From positions 1 to 64,000 of the forward strand of contig CAVPDA010000003.1 of assembly GCA_963702495.1 (NCBI GenBank): DNA of 64,000 nt, read 5' to 3'. The notes below the pieces were generated by a model. That model made no database searches, was not told the origin of the DNA, and saw nothing but the letters and a program-made list of their open reading frames with translations. Made by a program: the position numbers and the translations under genes. Source of the stretch: CAVPDA01 sp963702495. Lineage in GTDB: Bacteria; Pseudomonadota; Gammaproteobacteria; Burkholderiales; Rhodocyclaceae. Below are positions 17,590 to 26,439 of this stretch, piece by piece (position 1 is the first letter of the stretch; every line of letters begins with the position of its first letter).

Positions 17590-18084
17590 GTGTCGTGGGC
17601 GCGGTGGTGCTGGGCGAGCGTCTTCGGCGCCATCGTTGCCGGGGCGGTCGCGACGGCGGTACAGGTCGCGCTCTGGCTGCTGCTCACCGATGCCTTCCCG
17701 GAGATCTTCTACCGCAACGCGAGGCTGGCGGCCGCCATCGTCCTGTGCCCGACGGTGCTCGCGAGCCGGGCGGGGTTCGACCCCTACGTCATGGCGGTGG
17801 CGTCGACGGTTCACTTCGCGCTGTCGATCGCCTACGCGGCCGTATTCTGCTCGCTCACGCGACGACTGCCGATTCTCGCCAACGCTCTCGTCGGCGCGAT
17901 GTTGGGCGGCGGCCTCTACGCGTTGAACATGTACGGGTTCACCGCGCTGTTTCCATGGTTCATCGCCACTCGGGACGGGATCACCCTCTTCGCGCACATC
18001 GTCTTCGGCGCTTCATGCACGCTTGCCTGTCGCTGGGCAGCAGCCAGGCTTTCCCATGCTGGGCCACCGGCGATCAAGACGTGA
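17590..18084 (+). CDS. small integral membrane protein
   Basis: About 164 residues from a GTG at 17590; the frame is open further upstream but the hydrophobic, protein-like part begins here. Four predicted membrane helices: about residues 5-27, 37-58, 60-80 and 90-110, with another at about 125-145 (LFAHIVFGASCTLACRW). No family recognised. Function unknown. Confidence 0.55.
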   Translation: MSWARWCWASVFGAIVAGAVATAVQVALWLLLTDAFPEIFYRNARLAAAIVLCPTVLASRAGFDPYVMAVASTVHFALSIAYAAVFCSLTRRLPILANALVGAMLGGGLYALNMYGFTALFPWFIATRDGITLFAHIVFGASCTLACRWAAARLSHAGPPAIKT

Positions 18085-18738
18085 CGTGCTTGGCCGCGGC
18101 AAGTCCCGGCACGGCGCCGGTGCGGCATCCGCGGCTGCTTCCCTAGATCGCGCCGATCGTTACCTGACGACCGCTTTGCGCGCCTTTCGACAATGGCCAA
18201 AAGCAACCTACGCTTGCCTGATGACATTTTCAACGGCGATGGCAGCTTACTGATGATCAAGCTGCCGCTCACGTGAATCTGACATGGGCCCGGTCATCTT
18301 GAGGATCGTTCGACGCCTGCCCTCACGCGCGGGCCTGCAATGACTCGGCGAAGCCAGCGGGCAGGCGTCGAACAATCCTCAAGCGGAGGCGCCGGCCAGC
18401 ATGTCGGCGTAGGCGACTGCAAAGCCTTCTCTTGCTACGATTCGACGGGGGGAATCATCGGACGGCAGCAGTGGGGCGACAGTATCTGGCAACGAAATGT
18501 CATAGAGACAGTACCATCGAAATGCGTGTTCGCTGGGAGTGGGCGCAATCCAGCAGCCGTCTGACTCTTGGGGCAAACGCGCCTGCGGACTCGGCCTCCT
18601 GACAATTGAGGATCTCTCGCCTCCAGGATCTGCCCGGCCAATCAGTCTATTGCCAGCGGGGTATGCGTTGTGCAAGCATTGTCAGAGTGAGACTTCTCAG
18701 GCGCTGCATAACGTCATGAGTCTTTGGGAGGGACCGAC
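18085..18738. other. intergenic stretch with a long hairpin
   Basis: No gene is supported on either strand. The one clear structure is the inverted repeat at 18298-18383. Confidence 0.5.
18298..18383. repeat. 25-bp inverted repeat with 36-bp spacer
   Basis: 18298-18322 (CTTGAGGATCGTTCGACGCC...) and 18359-18383 pair with one mismatch in 25. Too long, and without a T-run, for a simple terminator. It could be a small non-autonomous element or a structured RNA. Confidence 0.6.
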
Positions 18739-19518
18739 ATGATCAATGGACCGGTATGGGACGAATCCGTATTGCAAAAGGAGAACGTCTTTCCGAGCGT
18801 CCTCGCAATCGGCGATTCGTGGTTCTGGTATCCGAGGAACAATCTGGCAATTCCGCTGTACAAGATCCTGAACCGTAGCCAGACTCATGTCATGCTGGTA
18901 CGTGGGCACAACGGGGCGGAGGCGATCGAGTACGAGACCGGACCCATTCGAGCACAGATTGAATCGGATCTCGACAAGAAGAAGGGCTACGGGAGAACGC
19001 TGAAGGCGGTGTTCCTGTCAGGGGGCGGTAACGATTTCGCCGGAAGGGACGATCTTGAGCAACTCTTGCTGGAAGACTGCGCTGGATCGACTTCGCCCGA
19101 AGCCTGCCTGCGCAGGGGGCAACCAAAGCGACTCTTCGTCACGGTTCGACAGGCGTTGCTAAGCGTCGTGGATCTGGTGCAGCAGAAACTGCCTGGAGTA
19201 CCCGTGTTTGTTCACGGCTACGACTATGCCTGTCCCAACGGCAAGGGGTTTCTCGGGCTCGGGCAGTGGCTCCAGTATCCAATGGATCAGTGCGGGGTGC
19301 CGCGAAACCTTGATCAGCCTTTGGTCAACCTGCTGATCGACCAGTTCCGGGAGACGCTCGAGGAGGCCAAGGCGCAGGCGCCGACGCTTCAACTCGTTGA
19401 CGGTCGAGGCACGCTGAATCCGGAGGACTGGGCTAACGAGCTGCATCCCACCGTGCCCGGATTCAATCGCCTTGCGAAATGCTGGAAAACATCCTTAGTT
19501 GCCGCCGGCATTGCATAA
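18739..19518 (+). CDS. SGNH-hydrolase-like protein
   Basis: 259 residues. The ATG at 18739 lies 8 bp after GGGAGGG and is preferred to the TTG upstream. Block I is AIGDSWFW (Ser nucleophile, about residue 30), a Gly/Asn block is LSGGGNDFAGRDDL (about 95), and block V is NELHPTVPGFNRLA (catalytic His, about 235). This order is that of SGNH/GDSL esterases. No signal peptide, so probably cytoplasmic. Substrate cannot be told. Confidence 0.7.
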   Translation: MINGPVWDESVLQKENVFPSVLAIGDSWFWYPRNNLAIPLYKILNRSQTHVMLVRGHNGAEAIEYETGPIRAQIESDLDKKKGYGRTLKAVFLSGGGNDFAGRDDLEQLLLEDCAGSTSPEACLRRGQPKRLFVTVRQALLSVVDLVQQKLPGVPVFVHGYDYACPNGKGFLGLGQWLQYPMDQCGVPRNLDQPLVNLLIDQFRETLEEAKAQAPTLQLVDGRGTLNPEDWANELHPTVPGFNRLAKCWKTSLVAAGIA

Positions 19519-19628
19519 CGAATCGATCTTGATTCGTCGCGCGGCATCATGGTGGGTAAGCTCCTAGTCTTACTGTGTCATTAAAACGATGTATTGTAGG
19601 TGCTTCTTCGTCCCATTTCGGAGGAGCG

Positions 19629-19804
19629 ATGAGTGCGAACCGGCGATTTGAGCGATACATGGAGCATTTAGCAGCGGGACTGGGGCACGCGGACCGGCAC
19701 GCGGGACTGAAGGGCTACTGCACCGGGCTGATGCTGCCAATCCAACGCAAGAGCGTCGAACCGCTGGCGGCGCATGTTGATCCGCTGCACGTTCAGGCCA
19801 AGCA
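19629..19804 (+). pseudogene. IS701-family transposase, N-terminal remnant
   Basis: About 58 codons (FERYMEHLAAGLGHADRHAG, then GLMLPIQRKSVEPLAAHVDP) match the conserved start of IS701-type transposases. The similarity ends at about 19804, where another IS begins. No downstream part exists in the window. Confidence 0.75.
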
Positions 19805-19815
19805 CCTGTGGGGTG

Positions 19816-21004
19816 CGAATTCGCAAATCTTAGCGCACGGCATGTTTTCCGTGCAGTCTTGCGCAGGATGCCAGGGGTGATAGCGTTCACTCCATGCGCG
19901 ATCTGCTCGTCCTCGCGGTTCACCTTCTGGTCACCGCCGTAAAGCTCCTCCGCCCCGGCGGGGTCCGTGCTGTCGCGGCGGAATCGCTGCTGCTGAAACA
20001 TCAACTGCAAGTCAGCAACCGCTCCAGGCAACGCGCCCCGAATCTGACTTCGTTTGATCGCATCGTGCTCGGGCTGGCAACGCTGTTCGTCAACCCCCGG
20101 CGCATCCCCAAGATCGCCGCGATCCTCAAGTCGGCCACGCTGTTCAGGTTCCACAAGGCCCTGGTCGAACGGAAGTACCGCCTGCTGTTCTCGTCGTCAG
20201 CGCATCGCCGCAAACCCGGCCCCAAAGGCCCATCGCTGGAGCTCATCACGGCGATCGTCGAGATCAAGAGGCGCAATCCCAGGTTCGGATACTTGCGCGT
20301 CGCCCAGCAGATCTCTCGTGCCTTCGGGGTCGACATCGACAAGGATGTCGTTCGCCGTGTGCTGGCCAAGCACTACCGCCCCGATGATTCCGACTCCAAT
20401 GGTCCGTCCTGGCTCAGTTTCCTCGCCCAAACCAAGGACAGCCTCTGGAGTGTGGATCTCTTCCGCTGCGAATCGATCCTCCTGCGCAGCCATTGGGTAA
20501 TGCGGGTCATGGACGTCTTCACCCGCCGCATCATCGGCTTCGGTGTCGAACCGGCTGATATCGACGGCGTGTCCGTGTGCCGCATGTTCAAGCACGCCGT
20601 GGCGGGACAGCTTCTGCCGAAACGCCTCAGCAGCGATCACGACCCGCTGTTTCGCTTCCACCGCTGGCTCGCCAACCTTCGCGTGCTTGAGATCGAGGAG
20701 ATCAAGTCGGTCCCCTGGGCGCCGGCTTCGCATCCGTTCGTTGAGCGCCTCATCGGCACGATCCGACGCGAGTACCTTGATCGGGTATCCTTCTGGAACG
20801 TGGTCGACCTCGCGCGGAAGCTGGATGATTTCTGGACCTATTACAACGCGTATCGCGTTCACCGCCCCCTCGGCGGTGTCACCCCGGCACAGCGCGGCGG
20901 TGCGTCATCACCCGTGTCGGCTAACTTCGCCTCCTACGCGTGGAAACCGCATTGCCGCGGTCTGTGTCTGACACCGATGCCCGTATGACTAAGAATTCGC
21001 CCCC
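19816..21004 (+). mobile_element. IS3/IS481-like insertion sequence
   Basis: The region between the IS701 remnant and an integrase remnant. The ends share an inverted GCGAATTC core (19817-19824 and 20993-21000) followed inwards by related CTTAG.../...TAAG sequence, so the limits are approximate. No target duplication was found, as expected if the flanks were rearranged. Confidence 0.6.
19894..20988 (+). CDS. integrase-core DDE transposase
   Basis: 364 residues. An N-terminal HTH region is followed by an rve integrase core: WSVDLFRCESILL (Asp 1, about 190), SSDHDPLFRFHRW (Asp 2, about 250), HPFVERLIGTIRREYLD (Glu, about 285), and the C-terminal YNAYRVHRPLGGVTP box. This is the IS3/IS481 type in a single frame. 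Looks intact. Confidence 0.85.
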   Translation: MRDLLVLAVHLLVTAVKLLRPGGVRAVAAESLLLKHQLQVSNRSRQRAPNLTSFDRIVLGLATLFVNPRRIPKIAAILKSATLFRFHKALVERKYRLLFSSSAHRRKPGPKGPSLELITAIVEIKRRNPRFGYLRVAQQISRAFGVDIDKDVVRRVLAKHYRPDDSDSNGPSWLSFLAQTKDSLWSVDLFRCESILLRSHWVMRVMDVFTRRIIGFGVEPADIDGVSVCRMFKHAVAGQLLPKRLSSDHDPLFRFHRWLANLRVLEIEEIKSVPWAPASHPFVERLIGTIRREYLDRVSFWNVVDLARKLDDFWTYYNAYRVHRPLGGVTPAQRGGASSPVSANFASYAWKPHCRGLCLTPMPV

Positions 21005-21085
21005 AACAGGCTGGAAAGTACAGTCAGGTATCTCGGAATCGAGGTAGATGACGCCCTGGAGATCTCGGGGCAGACTGAAATCTAG
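21005..21085 (+). pseudogene. tyrosine recombinase, C-terminal remnant
   Basis: 26 codons reading LESTVRYLGIEVDDALEI then a stop match the extreme C-terminus, with the Tyr nucleophile, of small plasmid- or transposon-type integrases. The IS ends directly before it and removed or displaced the rest of the gene. Confidence 0.65.
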
Positions 21086-21138
21086 CGATGTACTCGGCGG
21101 CCGCATGACGACACCGTGCTGCCGCCGAGCGATTTTGC

Positions 21139-21630
21139 CTACCCTTTCTTCGGGTAGTCGAGGAGGACTTCCGTTGGCTTTGTCGAACCGATGGACGACC
21201 ATGACGTTGACTCGAACGTGAACTGTGCGACCGCGCACGTTGGCATAAGGGCGGGCTCGTTGGACAAGCGTTGAGCAAGGTCGGCGAACTCGGGGTTGTG
21301 GCCAAAGAGCATCACGCACTTCAGCTTGTCACTGAGCTCACCAATAACGCCAAGCAGCATATCGGCCTCGGTGGTATACAGCCGCTCATCGACAACGATA
21401 TCCTCAGCCCTGTAGTGGAGCTCTTTGGCGATGATTTCCGCCGTCGAAAGCGCACGGCGCGCGGGACTGGACAAGATCAAATCAGGTTTCACTTGGCGCT
21501 TCGCCAAGCGTTTTCCCATCATTGGCGCGTCACGCTTTCCACGGTCGGCCAATGGCCGCTCCTTGTCAGGCAGGGCAACCTCATCCCAACTCGACTTGGC
21601 ATGACGAACAAGGAATAGCGTTCTTTTCAT
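21139..21630 (-). CDS. sixA: SixA-like phosphohistidine phosphatase
   Basis: 163-residue histidine-phosphatase-superfamily protein. The catalytic LVRHAKSSWDE lies at residues 7-17, with RPLADRGKRDAP typical of SixA, SSPARRALSTAEI near 55, and FGHNPEFADLA near 110. The start at 21630 (MKRTLFLVRHAK) is preceded by AGAGGG and fits the family's N-terminus. SixA removes phosphate from phosphohistidine of signalling or PTS proteins in the cytoplasm; the partner here is unknown. Stands alone. Confidence 0.85.
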   Translation of the reverse strand: MKRTLFLVRHAKSSWDEVALPDKERPLADRGKRDAPMMGKRLAKRQVKPDLILSSPARRALSTAEIIAKELHYRAEDIVVDERLYTTEADMLLGVIGELSDKLKCVMLFGHNPEFADLAQRLSNEPALMPTCAVAQFTFESTSWSSIGSTKPTEVLLDYPKKG

Positions 21631-21908
21631 TGAGCCCTCTGCGACGACATTTTTTCGGCATTTTGCCACCGTCCGCTTACGGGTAGCATGATGAACTCCA
21701 GCTGTCGGCCAGAAGCGGCCACAGACCTGCATGACCATTTAATATGTAACTTTCACTGGAGCGCTCGTGAGGAATCGCATGACGACGGCCCCTGCGTGCT
21801 AGCGATGCTCAACGATCCGGCGGTTGCGTGAGATCTACGCGTAGCCAGCACAATTGCCTACTGCTAGTAGCGTACCGAATCCATTCACACCTGTAAGGAG
21901 TTTCTGCA

Positions 21909-22655
21909 GTGGACATTCCACGGATCTTCAACATCACCGAAAGTGCTCACCGCATCCATAACCCGTTCACCCCCGAAAAGCTCGCCACTCTCGGCGCGGC
22001 GTTGCGCCTGGAACCGGGGACCCGTGTCCTCGACCTCGGCAGCGGTTCGGGCGAGTTGCTGTGCACCTGGGCGCGCGATCACGGAATCAGCGGCACCGGT
22101 ATCGACATGAGCCAGTTGTTCAACGAGCAAGCCAAACTCCGCGCTGAAGAACTCGGCGTCGCCGATCGGGTCGAGTTAATCCACGGCGACGCTGCAGGAT
22201 ACGTCGCCGACGAAAAGGTCGGTGTGGCAGCCTGTCTCGGTGCCACCTGGATCGGTGGGGGAGTCGCCGGCACCATCGAACTCCTGGCGGAGAGCCTCCG
22301 CACCGGAGGGATCATCCTCATCGGCGAGCCGTACTGGCTGCAGTTACCGCCAACGGAAGACGTTGCCAAAGGATGCCTTGCCGGTTCGACCTCCGACTTT
22401 CTCACGCTTCCACAACTTCTCGCGTCTTTCGGCGACTTCGACTACGACGTCGTGGAAATGGTTCTGGCAGATCAAGACGGCTGGGACAGGTACGAGGCGG
22501 CCAAGTGGCTCACCATGCGCCGATGGCTCGAAGCGAACCCCGACGACGACTTCGCGACAGATGTTCGAGCCAAACTGACCTCGGAACCCGAACGCTACGC
22601 CGCGTACACGCGTGAATACCTGGGCTGGGGCGTGTTCGCCCTGATGGCGCGGTAG
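21909..22655 (+). CDS. class I SAM-dependent methyltransferase
   Basis: 248 residues from a GTG at 21909 with AAGGAG 8 bp upstream. Motif I is VLDLGSGSGELL (residues about 38-49), with TGIDMSQLFNEQA (motif post-I) and LIHGDAAGY; a hydrophobic strand GGIILIGEPYW is motif III. The Methyltransf_11/25-like fold is clear; the substrate is not. Monocistronic. Confidence 0.85.
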   Translation: MDIPRIFNITESAHRIHNPFTPEKLATLGAALRLEPGTRVLDLGSGSGELLCTWARDHGISGTGIDMSQLFNEQAKLRAEELGVADRVELIHGDAAGYVADEKVGVAACLGATWIGGGVAGTIELLAESLRTGGIILIGEPYWLQLPPTEDVAKGCLAGSTSDFLTLPQLLASFGDFDYDVVEMVLADQDGWDRYEAAKWLTMRRWLEANPDDDFATDVRAKLTSEPERYAAYTREYLGWGVFALMAR

Positions 22656-23507
22656 GTTCTTGGACCCTATGAGGGTCGCATCAGTGTCTGGGGTGGCGCG
22701 GGCGGCACGACGGGCTGGACCATTCTGGGGGGCCGCTTTGGAGCAAGACGTACAGCCGCTTCGGGGCGGTTGCGTGAGTTCGCAGGAACGCATACCTGCC
22801 GCTCAACCCGCGCCCAGAGCCATGCGGCAGCAGTAGGAAGCATTGCTGCCGCTCGTTCCCGAAGGCCGGCCGGCAGCAATGGCCGACGAGGGATGATTGG
22901 GGGTTCGCGGTTGAACGCCCGGTCCTCGGCCACTGCTGTCATTCGCTGGCGCCGGAAGCTGCCGGTCGCGGATGGCGGCTTACCAAGTCCGCGATAGATC
23001 GTCCGACCCGTTTGCCGCCATCCAGGCTTCTCCGTAGCGGCCGTTCATCGAATTCCGCTTTCTCTGAACCGGGAGTCTACAAAGCGGTCGTCGGAAACCT
23101 CACCCTACCGGCCAACTGCCGCCATTCGATGCTACGGGAAAGCTGCTACTTGAACGACCGCTGTACTTCGGAAGCTGCCGGAAGGCCAATTCACACAACT
23201 CAGCCATAGGAGTCATCGGGCCTCGCGCGGGCTCCGACCGCAGTGTAGTCGACACCGGTCATTGCCCTGAGCTGGCAACGCGAAGGACGGCTTGCGGCGA
23301 GAATGCAGTTCGGTCCCGACGAGGCTTTGTGAGAACGCAAAGCCCGCGGGATTTCGAGGGCCTGTTCACGCTTTCCCAGTTCGAGAAGACCAATTGTGGG
23401 GCATTCTGAGGGGCCCCGTGCTATGCCCGTGGGAGCCTTCGTGGGTTTTCACCCAGCCTCGACCTGTTGCCGACGTTCGGGCTCCGAAAGACCGGCCGTT
23501 CGGTTCG
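22656..23507. other. gene-poor stretch
   Basis: About 850 bp with no supported gene on either strand. Short GC-rich inverted motifs (for example GAAGCTGCCGG) recur, but not in a regular array. Confidence 0.5.
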
Positions 23508-24029
23508 CTACTTCAGCCAGGGATCGAGCAGATCGGCAAGCTTCGCCTCGTCGAAGCCACGGACCAGCGCCTCGCCCACCAGGATCGTCGGCACCCCGCC
23601 CCCGCCCAACCGCTGGTTGATCTGTGCCGCCTCGGAGTCGCGCTCGACGTCGAGCTCGACGTAGTCGATGCCATGATGGGCGAAGAAAGTGCGCGCCTTG
23701 GCGCAATAGCCGCACCAGGAGCTTGCGTACATGACCACCTCGGGCTGGACGCCGTGCGCCGCCCCGACCGAGCCGCCACCAGACTGCTGGTCCAGCAGCA
23801 GATACAGGCCCGCAGCAGCCAGCATTACCAATAGCCCCAGCGCCGGCCACCTTCTTCGGACGCTGCCGTGGCTGTGCGTCGCCGCGTGGGCGCTGGCAGG
23901 GCGAAGGTCAGTGCCTGCCTCGACTTTGCTGTAGGCCACCCCGCAGGACGGGCATTGCCAATCGGGCGCGCTCTCGCTCACGCTTCGCTCGTATCGGCAG
24001 CGGGGGCAGCGCTTGGGCGCGGAATACAT
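23508..24029 (-). CDS. zinc-ribbon, membrane-anchored glutaredoxin-like protein
   Basis: 173 residues. The N-terminal zinc ribbon is CPRCRYE...CPSCGVAYS (residues 8-35). One membrane helix lies at about 62-82. A glutaredoxin domain follows with the WCGYCAKARTFF active site (about 105), VPTILVGE (cis-Pro loop, about 147) and the GFDEAKLADLL end. A thiol-disulfide exchange role at the membrane face is likely. The fused layout, zinc ribbon plus anchor plus Grx, is known in proteobacteria. Starts at ATG 24029. Confidence 0.85.
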   Translation of the reverse strand: MYSAPKRCPRCRYERSVSESAPDWQCPSCGVAYSKVEAGTDLRPASAHAATHSHGSVRRRWPALGLLVMLAAAGLYLLLDQQSGGGSVGAAHGVQPEVVMYASSWCGYCAKARTFFAHHGIDYVELDVERDSEAAQINQRLGGGGVPTILVGEALVRGFDEAKLADLLDPWLK

Positions 24030-24178
24030 GGCGGCAGCCTGGGCGGAAGTGGGAGTTCAACTGGGGTTACGGCCCGGGGGACGGCCCGCTTAAGCGCCGA
24101 GGCCGCGACCGCCCCCAGGAAGGCTCTCGCCGCCCCGAAAGGCGCCAACGGCCCTCACCGGAATGCGGGCATCGACTG

Positions 24179-24610
24179 GTGGTCCGAATCATCCAACGCA
24201 AGCATTGGCGCAGGTTCCGGCCCGGACGGCTTCTGGCCGGGAACAGCGGTTCGCCATGCTTGCCGAAAGCAGACCGTGGAAATCTTGGGATCGGCGAACG
24301 TCGGTCGGTCCAGGGCCACGATCCCGCCCACCTCGGGCTGATCGACGACTTCCACGCCTGGCAGGCGGCCTGGCTGCGGGTGCTGCCCGACCTCGATCCC
24401 GAGATCCGCCGCCGCCTCGAACGCTGTGCCCGCCAGCAGGCGATGTTGGTGCACGGCCAGCATCGGCTCTATCCCGAGATCATCGACCGCGAGGCGATCC
24501 GAGCCGCGCTGGTCGAGGCGGTCTTGCGGCGGGCCGGAAACTCTGCCGCAGCTCAGGAGGAAGGCGCGTCCGCGTTCTACATCGAGCTGGATCCGGGTCC
24601 GCCGGCCTAA
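24179..24610 (+). CDS. hypothetical protein
   Basis: Up to 143 residues from a GTG; the true start is uncertain. The C-terminal two thirds (LIDDFHAWQAAWLRVLPDLD, RRRLERCARQQAMLVHGQHR) have a normal helical-protein composition. No family recognised. The terminator at 24633-24652 lies downstream but its T-run serves the opposite strand. Confidence 0.45.
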   Translation: MVRIIQRKHWRRFRPGRLLAGNSGSPCLPKADRGNLGIGERRSVQGHDPAHLGLIDDFHAWQAAWLRVLPDLDPEIRRRLERCARQQAMLVHGQHRLYPEIIDREAIRAALVEAVLRRAGNSAAAQEEGASAFYIELDPGPPA

Positions 24611-24632
24611 CGATTTTGTCCAAGACACAAAA

Positions 24633-24652
24633 AAGGGCGCCTAAGCGCCCTT
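24633..24652 (-). terminator. rho-independent terminator of the small gene at 24682
   Basis: 8-bp GC-rich stem (AAGGGCGC/GCGCCCTT) with 4-base loop. Read on the minus strand it is followed by six T residues, so it ends transcription of the 42-residue gene. Confidence 0.85.
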
Positions 24653-24681
24653 GTCCTTCCGGGGGAGGGAAGGGAGGGGGG

Positions 24682-24810
24682 TCAGCCTTCGTCGATGCCC
24701 TCGGTCACGGGGTTGTTGATGATCCAGTGCAGGCGGCTGCCTTCCACCGCGGACTCCAGCACTTCGATGTTGAGTTCCTCGGCAAGCTCGACGAAATCGG
24801 GTGTGTACAT
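24682..24810 (-). CDS. small acidic protein, 42 residues
   Basis: Starts MYTPDFVELAEEL and ends VTEGIDEG; about a quarter of residues are Glu or Asp. AGGAG lies 8 bp before the ATG and a strong terminator follows 30 bp after the stop, so a dedicated short transcript is likely. A longer upstream reading has no ribosome site. Function unknown. Confidence 0.7.
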   Translation of the reverse strand: MYTPDFVELAEELNIEVLESAVEGSRLHWIINNPVTEGIDEG

Positions 24811-24975
24811 GGTGTGTCTCCTGATAGGTTGGTCTGGTTGCTGCCGGCTTGCGCCGGGCCAATCCCGATTAAGTTGCTCGGTTAAACGAACTCTATGTTT
24901 GTCCTGGACAGATGTCAAGCATTTTTTATCTGGCCATAAAGGAAACACCGGGATTGGCCGCCACTGGCCCATCCC

Positions 24976-25113
24976 GCGGTGGGACAATTCGTGCCCGTCC
25001 CGATCAGCCACACGCGGTTCCGGCCGGTCGAGGGATCCAAGGTCAGCGAGTTCCTGGAGAAACTCGACGACAGCTTCAACCCGCGCAATGGCCTGTTCGA
25101 CTTGAACCGGTAA
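24976..25113 (+). CDS. possible short protein upstream of the channel gene
   Basis: 45 codons from a GTG, reading VPVPISHTRFRPVEGSKV then EFLEKLDDSFNPRNGLFDL and stop. The composition is protein-like and the stop is 3 bp before the channel's GTG. It may be a leader gene or the tail of a lost gene. Low certainty. Confidence 0.35.
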   Translation, partial: AVGQFVPVPISHTRFRPVEGSKVSEFLEKLDDSFNPRNGLFDLNR

Positions 25114-25116
25114 CGC

Positions 25117-25902
25117 GTGAGTCAGGTTGCACCGGCGGGCAAGGTGCGGCTCGGTGTGCACGGCACCTTCAGCAAGGGCGATGCGATCCTCGGCCTGGAA
25201 ACCAGTCCGCGGCTGATGGCGGATTGGGGCTACTGGTTGAGCACGGCCGACCGCGCGATCCTTATTGTCTTCGTCGCCGAGATCGGGCTGCGGCTGTTCG
25301 TCCCTCGCCTGGCCTATTTTCGCGATCCGTGGGACGTCTTCGACTTCGCCGTGGCAGCCATCGCACTCGTCCCAGCCTCCGGCCCCCTGGCGGTGTTGCG
25401 CGCCTTGCGCCTATTGCGCGGGTTGCGCCTGATCACCCTGGTGCCGAGCATGAAGCGGGGGGTCGGCGGCCTGCTCGGGGCTTTGCCCAGCCTGGGCTCG
25501 GCGGTGGCGATAATCTCCATCATCTTCTGTTTCGCCGCCGTGATCGCCACCGAACTGTTCTCCGCCCGGTTTCCGGAACTGTTCGGCGAACTCGGCAAGA
25601 GCGCTTTCACGCTGTTCCAGATGATGACCCTCGAAGGCTGGGCGATGGAAGTGGTGCGCCCGGTGATGGCCGTCTATCCTTCGTCCTGGCTCTTCTTCCT
25701 GGCGTTCATCCTGGCGTCCACCTTCACCTTGCTCAACGTGTTCATCGAGGTCATCGTCAACGCGATCCAGCAGGAAGGGGGCGACGAGCGCTGCGATACC
25801 ACGGCCGATGAAGTCGCCAAATTGCGGATCGAAATCCCCGCCCCGCGCAGTCATATTGGACCCATGCGCAAGCCCTCGCCCTGTGCGGCACGGAGGCGTT
25901 GA
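25117..25902 (+). CDS. NaChBac-like voltage-gated sodium channel, short N-terminus
   Basis: 261 residues. Only the end of S1 (AILGLETSP) is present, then S2 (about 44-62), S3 (about 72-86), an S4 with regularly spaced arginines (VLRALRLLRGLRLITLV, about 93-109), S5 (about 127-148), the pore with filter TLEGW (171-175) and S6 (about 190-217). Known bacterial Nav filters read TLESW, so Ser is replaced by Gly. The usual S1 seems cut short; either the gene has lost its 5' end or the start lies elsewhere. Downstream are PAP2 and DgkA genes in the same direction, 3 bp and -4 bp apart. Confidence 0.75.
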   Translation: MSQVAPAGKVRLGVHGTFSKGDAILGLETSPRLMADWGYWLSTADRAILIVFVAEIGLRLFVPRLAYFRDPWDVFDFAVAAIALVPASGPLAVLRALRLLRGLRLITLVPSMKRGVGGLLGALPSLGSAVAIISIIFCFAAVIATELFSARFPELFGELGKSAFTLFQMMTLEGWAMEVVRPVMAVYPSSWLFFLAFILASTFTLLNVFIEVIVNAIQQEGGDERCDTTADEVAKLRIEIPAPRSHIGPMRKPSPCAARRR

Positions 25903-25905
25903 ATC

Positions 25906-26439
25906 ATGGAGCCAACGCTACTGGTGCATTGGGATCATGCCGGCCTGGCGCTCGCCCACGCGGCGCGAGCCCCTTGGCTCGACGCTCTGTTTACCGCCGT
26001 CACCTGGCTCGGTTCGCTGGCGGTGCTGTTGCCGCTGGCGTTGCTGCTCTGGTGGCGGCGGCGCGGCGAAAGGAGCGCGAGCTTTGTTGCACTGGCGCTG
26101 ATCGGTGCCTCCGCGCTCGGGCATCTGGTCAAGCTGATCATAGCGCGGCCGCGGCCGGATCTCTACGCGCCGTTGGTCCCGATGCCGGAGGACTGGAGCT
26201 TTCCCAGTGCCCATGCCGTGCAGGTCACCGCCTTTGCCCTGGCCTGGCTGCTGCGCCCGGGAACGTCGCCGGGCCGGATCGAAATTGTCGTCTATCTCGC
26301 TGCAGCGGCTCTGGTCGGCGTCTCGCGGCCCTATCTGCAAGTCCATTTTCCAAGCGATGTCATCGCCGGCGCAATACTTGCGGCCCTATGGGTCCTGCTT
26401 TTGCGTCGTCTGCCGGAATGGCGGGAGCATAAGCAATGA
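25906..26439 (+). CDS. PAP2-family membrane phosphatase
   Basis: 177 residues, five to six membrane helices. The acid-phosphatase signature is complete: KLIIARPRPD (about 75-84), SFPSAHAVQ (about 102-110) and SRPYLQVHFPSDV (about 144-156). Such enzymes dephosphorylate undecaprenyl pyrophosphate or phosphatidate at the outer face of the inner membrane. The stop overlaps the start of the diacylglycerol kinase gene, which makes lipid-phosphate recycling the natural job of the pair. Confidence 0.88.
   Translation: MEPTLLVHWDHAGLALAHAARAPWLDALFTAVTWLGSLAVLLPLALLLWWRRRGERSASFVALALIGASALGHLVKLIIARPRPDLYAPLVPMPEDWSFPSAHAVQVTAFALAWLLRPGTSPGRIEIVVYLAAAALVGVSRPYLQVHFPSDVIAGAILAALWVLLLRRLPEWREHKQ

Noticed and set aside
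22656..23507. Repeated GC-rich motifs that might be integron attC sites
   Set aside because: No paired R/L boxes with regular cassette spacing and no integron integrase nearby.
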